The notes below the pieces were generated by a model. That model searched no databases. It was not told the DNA's origin and saw nothing but the letters and a program-made list of their open reading frames with translations. Position numbers and translations under genes: made by a program. Of a DNA stretch of 64,000 nucleotides, positions 58,609 to 64,000 are shown in pieces; within the stretch, counting starts at the first letter, position 1; each line of letters begins with the position of its first letter. This DNA comes from JBBROS01 sp963752225 (GTDB taxonomy: Bacteria > Pseudomonadota > Alphaproteobacteria > Acetobacterales > Acetobacteraceae), in the NCBI GenBank assembly GCA_963752225.1, contig CAVVXS010000016.1, forward strand, positions 124,001-188,000. Direction: 5' to 3'.

Positions 58609-59685
58609 TTAGACCGCCGCCCGCTCGTATTGCGGCACCAGATGCGGCTTCACCCCCAGCGCCGTCGCCGCCCGCAGCGGCCAGCCCGGGTCGGCCAGCA
58701 GCGCGCGGGCCATGAACACCAGATCGGCCCGGCCATTGGCCACGATCTCGTTCGCCAGCTCCGGCGACCGGATCAGCCCGACGGCGCCGGTGGCGATGCC
58801 CGCCTCGGCGCGGATCCGCTCGGCGAAGGGCACCTGATACCCCGCGTGCAACGACGGGATCTTGACCGTCGGCAGGATGCCGCCGGCCGAGCAGTCCACC
58901 AGGTCCACGTCGCCGCGCTCGCGCAGCCAGCGGGACAGCTCGATCGTGTCGTCGATCGTGAGCCCGCCCTCGGCGTAGTCGCTGCAGGACAGCCGCACGA
59001 ACAACGGCAGGTGCGCCGGCCACACCCCGCGCACCGCGTCCAGCGTTTCCATCAGCAGCCGCGCGCGGCCCTTGAGGTCACCGCCGTAGCCGTCGTTGCG
59101 GGTGTTGGCGATGGGCGACAGCGCCGAGTGGATCAGGTAGCCGTGCGCCCCGTGCACCTCGAGCACCTTGACGCCGGCCGCGAGGCAGCGCCGGGCCGTG
59201 TCGGCGAAGCCGGTGGCGACCGCGTGCAGCTCTTCGGTGGACATCGCATGCGGGGTGACGGCGTTGTCGTGGAACGGGATCGCCGACATCGCGTCCGGCA
59301 CCCAGCCGCCGTCCTCCGGGAGCAACGCCTTGCCACCCTCCCACGGCCGCTGGCTGCTCGCCTTGCGCCCGGCATGGGCGAGCTGCACCCCGGCCACGCC
59401 GCCCGCGTACTCCACCAGCGCCACCAGCCGGCGCATGAACGCTTCCTGTTCGTCGGTCCACAGGCCCAGGCAGCCCGGCGTGATGCGGGCGTGGGCCGAG
59501 ATATGCGTCGCCTCGGTGAACACGAGCCCGGCGCCGCCCATCGCCTTGGCCCCGAGATTCTGGATGTGCCAATCGGTGCCGACGCCGTCATGGGCGCTGT
59601 ACTGGCACATCGGCGAGACCACGATGCGGTTCGCCAGCGTGACGTCGCGGAAGCTGATGGGGGTGAACAGGGCAGGGGTGCGCAT
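58609..59685 (-). CDS. NADH:flavin oxidoreductase, YqjM-type old yellow enzyme
   Basis: This 358-aa FMN enzyme has FTPISFRDVTLANRIVVSPMCQYSAHDGVGTDWH (with the Cys characteristic of the YqjM class), QLAHAGRKASS, the catalytic His pair region EVHGAHGYLIHSALSPIANTRNDGYGG and the phosphate-binding end GLIRSPELANEIVANGRADLVFMARALLADPGWP. It reduces activated alkenes with NAD(P)H. The physiological substrate is unknown. GAGGAAC precedes the ATG at 59685. Confidence 0.92.
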   Translation of the reverse strand: MRTPALFTPISFRDVTLANRIVVSPMCQYSAHDGVGTDWHIQNLGAKAMGGAGLVFTEATHISAHARITPGCLGLWTDEQEAFMRRLVALVEYAGGVAGVQLAHAGRKASSQRPWEGGKALLPEDGGWVPDAMSAIPFHDNAVTPHAMSTEELHAVATGFADTARRCLAAGVKVLEVHGAHGYLIHSALSPIANTRNDGYGGDLKGRARLLMETLDAVRGVWPAHLPLFVRLSCSDYAEGGLTIDDTIELSRWLRERGDVDLVDCSAGGILPTVKIPSLHAGYQVPFAERIRAEAGIATGAVGLIRSPELANEIVANGRADLVFMARALLADPGWPLRAATALGVKPHLVPQYERAAV

Positions 59686-59812
59686 CGGCGGGTTCCTCGG
59701 TCGGGGTTGGCGCAACGTTGTCCCAGGCGGCGGCGGCGTCTAGCGCTTTGTGGGCCTGGCAATCGGCGTCCGGCTGTTCCCAGCACGGACGATTGCAGGC
59801 TAGAGCCGAACC

Positions 59813-60676
59813 ATGACAACCATCCTCTCGATCCAGTCCTGGGTCGCCACCGGCCATGTCGGCAATGCCGCAGCGATGTTCCCGTTGCAGCGGCTGGGTG
59901 CGGAGGTCTGGGCCGTGCACACCGTGCAGTTCAGCAACCACCCGGGCCACGGCACCTTCACTGGCCAGGTGTTCACCGGCGAGGCGGTGCGGTCGCTGGT
60001 GGACGGGATCGCGGCGCGCGGGCTGCTGCCGCGGTGCGACGCGGTGCTGTCGGGCTATATGGGCGATGCCGGGATCGGCGAGGCGGTCCTGCATGCGGCT
60101 CGTGCGGTGCGGGATGCGAACCCGGCGGCGCTGTATTGCTGCGATCCGGTGATCGGCGACAGCGGGCCCGGCGTGTTCGTCCGGCCAGGCATCCCGGAGC
60201 TGCTGGCCGCGTCGGCGGTGCCGCTGGCCGACATCCTGACGCCCAACCGGTTCGAGCTCGAGCACCTGACCGGCTTGCCGTGCGGCACCCGTCCCGAGGC
60301 GCTCGCGGCAATCTCGGCGTTGCAGGACCGGATGGCGCCGTCCGGGCGGCGTACGGTGCTGGTCACAAGCTTGCGAACGGCCGAGACCCCGGACGGCCGG
60401 CTCGATTTGCTGGCAGCGGGGCCGGATGGCACGTTCCTGTTGCAGGTGCCGCTGCTCCCGATCGCCCCGAACGGCGCCGGGGATGCGATCGCGGCGCTGT
60501 TCCTGCTGCATATTCTGCGCACCCGTGCCACTGCCTCGGCGCTGGAGGCGGCCGGCAGCGCGGTTGCCGGCGTGCTGCGCCGGACCGTCGCGGCGGGGGC
60601 GGACGAGCTGCTGCTGGTGGCCGCACAGGACGAGTTCGAGCACCCGAGCCAGTGGTTCTCGGCGCAGCGCACGTGA
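59813..60676 (+). CDS. pdxY: pyridoxal kinase
   Basis: The 287-aa ribokinase-family enzyme reads MTTILSIQSWVATGHVGNAAAMFPLQRLGAEVWAVHTVQFSNHPG. It continues with SGYMGDAGIGEAVL, YCCDPVIGDSGPGVFV, the TPNRFELEHLTG box and the catalytic NGAGDAIAALF. It phosphorylates pyridoxal for PLP salvage. Length matches PdxY. A 6-bp hairpin CGTGAA-TTT-TTCACG (60672-60686) overlaps the stop codon and may act in termination. Confidence 0.92.
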   Translation: MTTILSIQSWVATGHVGNAAAMFPLQRLGAEVWAVHTVQFSNHPGHGTFTGQVFTGEAVRSLVDGIAARGLLPRCDAVLSGYMGDAGIGEAVLHAARAVRDANPAALYCCDPVIGDSGPGVFVRPGIPELLAASAVPLADILTPNRFELEHLTGLPCGTRPEALAAISALQDRMAPSGRRTVLVTSLRTAETPDGRLDLLAAGPDGTFLLQVPLLPIAPNGAGDAIAALFLLHILRTRATASALEAAGSAVAGVLRRTVAAGADELLLVAAQDEFEHPSQWFSAQRT

Positions 60677-60785
60677 ATTTTTCACGGTTGGAGCCGGTCC
60701 TGCCCTGATCCTGCCGCGATCCCCGCGTAGATGATCCCGGTGTGGTCAGGGCAACGGCCAGGACCGGGTTGCGATGGGTGGCTCA

Positions 60786-62552
60786 ATGCGGTTCTTCAAG
60801 ATTTACGGCCGGGTGCTGGGCTCGCTTGGCAACGACAAGCGCTTGGCCGTCATGCTCGGCGTCGCCAACCTGATCGTGGCCGGGCTGCAATTTCTCGATC
60901 CGCTGCTGTTCGGGCGCGTGATCGGCATGCTGACCCAGTCCGACAACATGAGCACCGACGCGCTGTGGTCGCAGTCGGCCCAGCTGCTCGGCATCTGGTT
61001 TGCGGTCGGTGCGGCGTCGATCGGCGCCAACATCGCGACCGCGCTGCATGCCGAGCGCATGGCGCACCGCAACCGCCTGGCCATCATGAACCGGTATTTC
61101 GGCCACGTGCTGTCGCTGCCGCTGTCGTTCCACGGCGACATCCACTCCGGCCGGTTGATGAAGGTGATGCTGGGCGGCTCGGACAGCTTGTTCGGGCTTT
61201 GGCTGGTGTTCTTCCGCGACCAGCTCTCGACCTACGTCGCGGTCGTTGTGCTGCTGCCGATCACTTTCTTCATGAACTGGCGGCTGGCCTCCACACTGGT
61301 GGTGCTGGTGGCGCTGTTCATCGTGCTGACCTTGATCGTGGTGCGCCGGACCGAAGCCGGGCAGCGCCGGGTCGAGCATTTCCAGAACCACCTCGCTGGC
61401 ACCGCGCAGGACGCGCTGGCCAACGTGATGGTCGTGCAGTCTTTCACGCGACTGTCGGCCGAGAGCCGGTTGTTCGGGCAGATCATCGACGACGTGATCC
61501 GCAACCAGTTCCCGGTGCTGAACTGGTGGGCGGTGGTAAACGTGCTGACCCGTGGCGCCAGCACCATCGCGGTGATCTCCATCGTGGTGATCGGCACCAT
61601 CCTGCACCTGCAGGGTCAGGCCAGCATCGGCGAGATCGTGTCGTTCATGGGGTTCGCGACGCTGCTGATCGGCCGCCTCGAAAGCGGCGTGCAATTCGCG
61701 TCCAAGGTGTTCTTCCAGCTCCCGGTGCTCGAAGACTTCTTCGCCGTGCTCGATGCCAAGAGCTCGGTGCCGGAGAAGGTCGAGGCGCGTGAGCTGGTGT
61801 CGCAGGCGGGCGAGGTCACGTTCGAGAACGTGTCGTTCGCCTACCCCGGCGGTCCCAACATCCTCACAGACGTGTCGTTCACTGCCAAGCCCGGCACCTC
61901 CGTGGCGCTGGTCGGGCAGACCGGCGCCGGCAAGAGCACGGCGATGAACCTGCTGCAGCGGCTCTGGGACCCGGTCAGCGGGGCGATTCGGGTCGATGGG
62001 CAGGATCTGCGCGACGTGAGCCTCGAAAGCCTACGCCGGTCGATCGGCGTGGTGTTCCAGGAAAGCATGCTGTTCAACCGCTCGATCCGCGAGAACCTGC
62101 GCATCGGCCGCCCCGGCGCGACCGACGACGAGCTGGAGCGGGCGTGCCGGCTGGCCGACGCGCACGAGTTCATCATCCGCCAGCCGCAGGGCTACGACAC
62201 GGTCGTGGGCGAGCGCGGCTCGACCTTGTCGGGCGGGCAGCGGCAGCGCCTGGCAATCGCTCGCGCGCTGTTGAAGGACCCGCCGATCCTGATCCTCGAC
62301 GAGGCGACCAGCGCGCTGGATGCCGCGACTGAGGCGCGGGTGAGCCGGGCGATGCAGACGCTGATGCGCGGTCGCACCACCTTCATCATTGCCCACCGGT
62401 TGAGCACGGTGCGCGACGCCGACGAAATCCTGGTGTTCGAGCAGGGCCGCGTGGTGGAGCGGGGCAATTTCGACGAGCTGCTGCGGATGCGCGGGAAGTT
62501 TGCAGAGCTTGTGGAAACGCAGCTTTCGCCGCAGTTGGTCGCCGCCGAGTAG
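60786..62552 (+). CDS. ndvA: glucan ABC exporter, NdvA/ChvA-like
   Basis: The 588-aa half-transporter begins MRFFKIYGRVLGSLGNDKRLAVMLGVANLIVAGLQFLDPLLFGRVIGML, close to cyclic beta-1,2-glucan exporters. The membrane domain spans ~20-310. The ATPase has Walker A VGQTGAGKSTA (~377), signature LSGGQRQRLAIARAL and Walker B LILDEATSALD. It would export cyclic glucan to the periplasm. An earlier ATG at 60774 adds four residues. No glucan synthase (ndvB) lies in the window. Confidence 0.88.
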   Translation: MRFFKIYGRVLGSLGNDKRLAVMLGVANLIVAGLQFLDPLLFGRVIGMLTQSDNMSTDALWSQSAQLLGIWFAVGAASIGANIATALHAERMAHRNRLAIMNRYFGHVLSLPLSFHGDIHSGRLMKVMLGGSDSLFGLWLVFFRDQLSTYVAVVVLLPITFFMNWRLASTLVVLVALFIVLTLIVVRRTEAGQRRVEHFQNHLAGTAQDALANVMVVQSFTRLSAESRLFGQIIDDVIRNQFPVLNWWAVVNVLTRGASTIAVISIVVIGTILHLQGQASIGEIVSFMGFATLLIGRLESGVQFASKVFFQLPVLEDFFAVLDAKSSVPEKVEARELVSQAGEVTFENVSFAYPGGPNILTDVSFTAKPGTSVALVGQTGAGKSTAMNLLQRLWDPVSGAIRVDGQDLRDVSLESLRRSIGVVFQESMLFNRSIRENLRIGRPGATDDELERACRLADAHEFIIRQPQGYDTVVGERGSTLSGGQRQRLAIARALLKDPPILILDEATSALDAATEARVSRAMQTLMRGRTTFIIAHRLSTVRDADEILVFEQGRVVERGNFDELLRMRGKFAELVETQLSPQLVAAE

Positions 62553-62643
62553 TTCGATGCTGCACCTGCGAACCCACCGGTTGCAGGTGCGGCGTTGGAA
62601 GGCGCAGCCTGTTTCCGTTGCTTAACTCGGACGGAGACAGGCG

Positions 62644-63075
62644 GTGACGATTGCAGCCATCCTCAAGCACAAAGGGAGCGACGTCGCCCGGGTGCCGCCG
62701 ACCGCGACCATCCGCGAGGTTGCCGAACGCCTGGACGAGCTGCGCATCGGCGCCATCCTGGTGATGGACGCGGCGGATCAGGTGCTGGGCATCCTCAGCG
62801 AGCGCGACATCGTCCGCGCCCTGCCGGCGCACGGCACCCGCGTCCTGGACCTCACCGCGGCGCAGCTGATGACCCAGGCCCTGCACACCACGACCCCGCA
62901 AACCAGCGTGGCCGAGGCCATGGAGCAGATGACGAACCGCCGCGTTCGCCACCTTCCGGTCCTGGACCATGGGCGGCTGGTCGGCATCGTCAGCATCGGC
63001 GACGTGGTCAAGACCCGCATCGACCAGCAGGCGCAGGAGGTCGACAGCCTGAAGGCTTATGTCGCGGGGGCGTAG
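62644..63075 (+). CDS. CBS-domain pair protein
   Basis: The 143-aa protein is made of two CBS motifs: ATIREVAERLDELRIGAILVMDAADQVLGILSERDIVRAL (~20-59) and TSVAEAMEQMTNRRVRHLPVLDHGRLVGIVSIGDVVKTRI (~87-126). Stand-alone CBS pairs bind adenosine nucleotides and regulate partners. The start is a GTG. The partner is not evident from neighbours. Confidence 0.9.
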   Translation: MTIAAILKHKGSDVARVPPTATIREVAERLDELRIGAILVMDAADQVLGILSERDIVRALPAHGTRVLDLTAAQLMTQALHTTTPQTSVAEAMEQMTNRRVRHLPVLDHGRLVGIVSIGDVVKTRIDQQAQEVDSLKAYVAGA

Positions 63076-63135
63076 GTCCGCCAACATGACAGGATGACAG
63101 ATCCAGTCTCTACTGTCGGCGACAGGAGAGACTGC

Positions 63136-64000
63136 ATGCAGAATACCGACCGGATCTGGCAAATTGTCGAGACCCACCAGGACGACCTGATCGGCCTCAG
63201 TGACCGGGTCTGGACCATGCCGGAGCTGAACTTCCAGGAATCCCGGTCCGCCGCCGAGCACGTGGCGATGCTGCGCGAGAAGGGGTTCCGCGTCACCGAG
63301 GGCGTGGTCGGCATCCCGACGGCGGTGGTCGGCGAGGCCGGGGAAGGCGGGCCGGTGATCGCCATCCTGGGTGAGTACGACGCCCTGCCGGGGCTGAGCA
63401 ACGAGGCGGGCGTGGCCGAACACCGGCCCATCGAAGGACAGGCGGCCGGGCATGGCTGCGGCCACAACCTGCTGGGCGCCGGCGCGCTGCTGGCCGCGGC
63501 CGCGGTGAAGGACTGGCTGGCCGAGCAGGGCATCGAGGGCCGGGTGCGCTACTACGGCTGCCCGGCCGAAGAAGGTGGTGCCGCCAAGACGTTCATGGTG
63601 CGGGACGGCGCGTTCGATGATGTCGACGTCGCCATCTCCTGGCACCCGGCGCCGTTCGCCGGCGTCAACGAGGCTTACTCGCTGGCCATCCTGCAGGTGG
63701 ATTACAGCTTCACCGGCCGTGCCGCGCACGCCGCCGGCAGCCCGGAACTCGGCCGCAGCGCGCTCGACGCGGTCGAGCTGATGAACGTCGGCGTCAACTA
63801 CCTGCGCGAGCACACGCCGGACGACGCCCGCATCCATTATGCGACGCTCGACGCCGGCGGCATCGCGCCGAACGTGGTGCAGGCGCATGCCAAGTCTCGC
63901 TACATCATCCGCGCCGCCGAACTGTCCGACCTCAAGGAGCTTGCCGCCCGGGTGGACGACATCGCCCGCGGTGCCGCGTTGATGACGCAGACCCGGGTCG
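63136..64000 (+). CDS. M20-family amidohydrolase (AbgB-like), 3' truncated by window edge
   Basis: The first 288 residues of a metallopeptidase are present: MQNTDRIWQIVETHQDDLIGLSDRVWTMPELNFQE, GEYDALPGLSNEAG, metal-site GHGCGHNLLGAGAL, PAEEGGAAK and AISWHPAPF. The dimerisation domain starts at VDYSFTGRAAHAAGSPE. It resembles AbgB (p-aminobenzoyl-glutamate hydrolase) and related M20 aminoacylases. AGGAGAG precedes the ATG. The C-terminus lies beyond the window. Confidence 0.88.
   Translation, partial: MQNTDRIWQIVETHQDDLIGLSDRVWTMPELNFQESRSAAEHVAMLREKGFRVTEGVVGIPTAVVGEAGEGGPVIAILGEYDALPGLSNEAGVAEHRPIEGQAAGHGCGHNLLGAGALLAAAAVKDWLAEQGIEGRVRYYGCPAEEGGAAKTFMVRDGAFDDVDVAISWHPAPFAGVNEAYSLAILQVDYSFTGRAAHAAGSPELGRSALDAVELMNVGVNYLREHTPDDARIHYATLDAGGIAPNVVQAHAKSRYIIRAAELSDLKELAARVDDIARGAALMTQTRV

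Overview
The window is high-GC and looks like the chromosome of an alphaproteobacterium, most likely Acetobacteraceae/Rhodospirillales. The supporting signs are the rne / amidase / mrcA / prfB gene order, an RNase E with a long acidic insert in its S1 domain, a cysteine-poor L31, an NdvA-type glucan exporter and almost uniformly GC-ending codons. The taxonomic call is inference. Two genes run off the ends: a succinate-semialdehyde dehydrogenase (left) and an M20 peptidase (right).

Layout. 1-3.7 kb: gabD, gor, a LysR regulator and a DUF2171-like protein. 3.8-12.1 kb: a compact glycine-betaine (or proline-betaine) locus. A proVWX-type importer faces away from a Rieske monooxygenase (gbcA), its reductase (gbcB), a GATase1/AraC regulator and a dimethylglycine-demethylase-like flavoprotein (dgcA). 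The genes are tightly packed and could couple import to stepwise demethylation. 12.1-15.3 kb: a Mer/Lpd-type flavoprotein and a GT39-like membrane glycosyltransferase.

15.29-36.78 kb is an integrated mobile element in the 3' half of a tRNA-Arg(ACG) gene. It has 53/54-bp attL/attR repeats, a tyrosine integrase next to attL, and matching paired AGTCCGC arm sites at both ends. It carries several AlpA/excisionase-like regulators, a XRE repressor with a palindromic operator, a SpoVG-like protein, a 1057-aa primase/helicase-like protein, a large inverted repeat of 9-bp iterons, a terminase small subunit and a 2037-aa tape-measure protein. There is no large terminase, portal, capsid, tail tube or lysis gene. 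The int-alpA-primase-terS order matches Gram-negative phage satellites (PICI-like), but the tape-measure gene is unexpected; a deleted prophage is the alternative. Cargo includes a HipA-like kinase translationally coupled to a HIRAN-domain protein, a secreted PLD nuclease and two Tat-signal-like small proteins. Several apparent one-base indels lie inside the element, including one in the T-loop of the rebuilt tRNA.

36.8-64 kb returns to host genes: csaA-gpt, an SDR/gamma-glutamyltransferase/amidase run, rne with a tiny zinc-motif gene behind it, amidase-mrcA-prfB (with the classic +1 frameshift)-ABC exporter-pagL, a qmcA/nfeD/GST group, a beta-hydroxyacid dehydrogenase with a BenE transporter, rpmE, a Spy-like protein, a YqjM-type flavoprotein, pdxY, ndvA and a CBS-domain protein. 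GC-rich palindromes sit at several host gene ends and probably act as bidirectional terminators.
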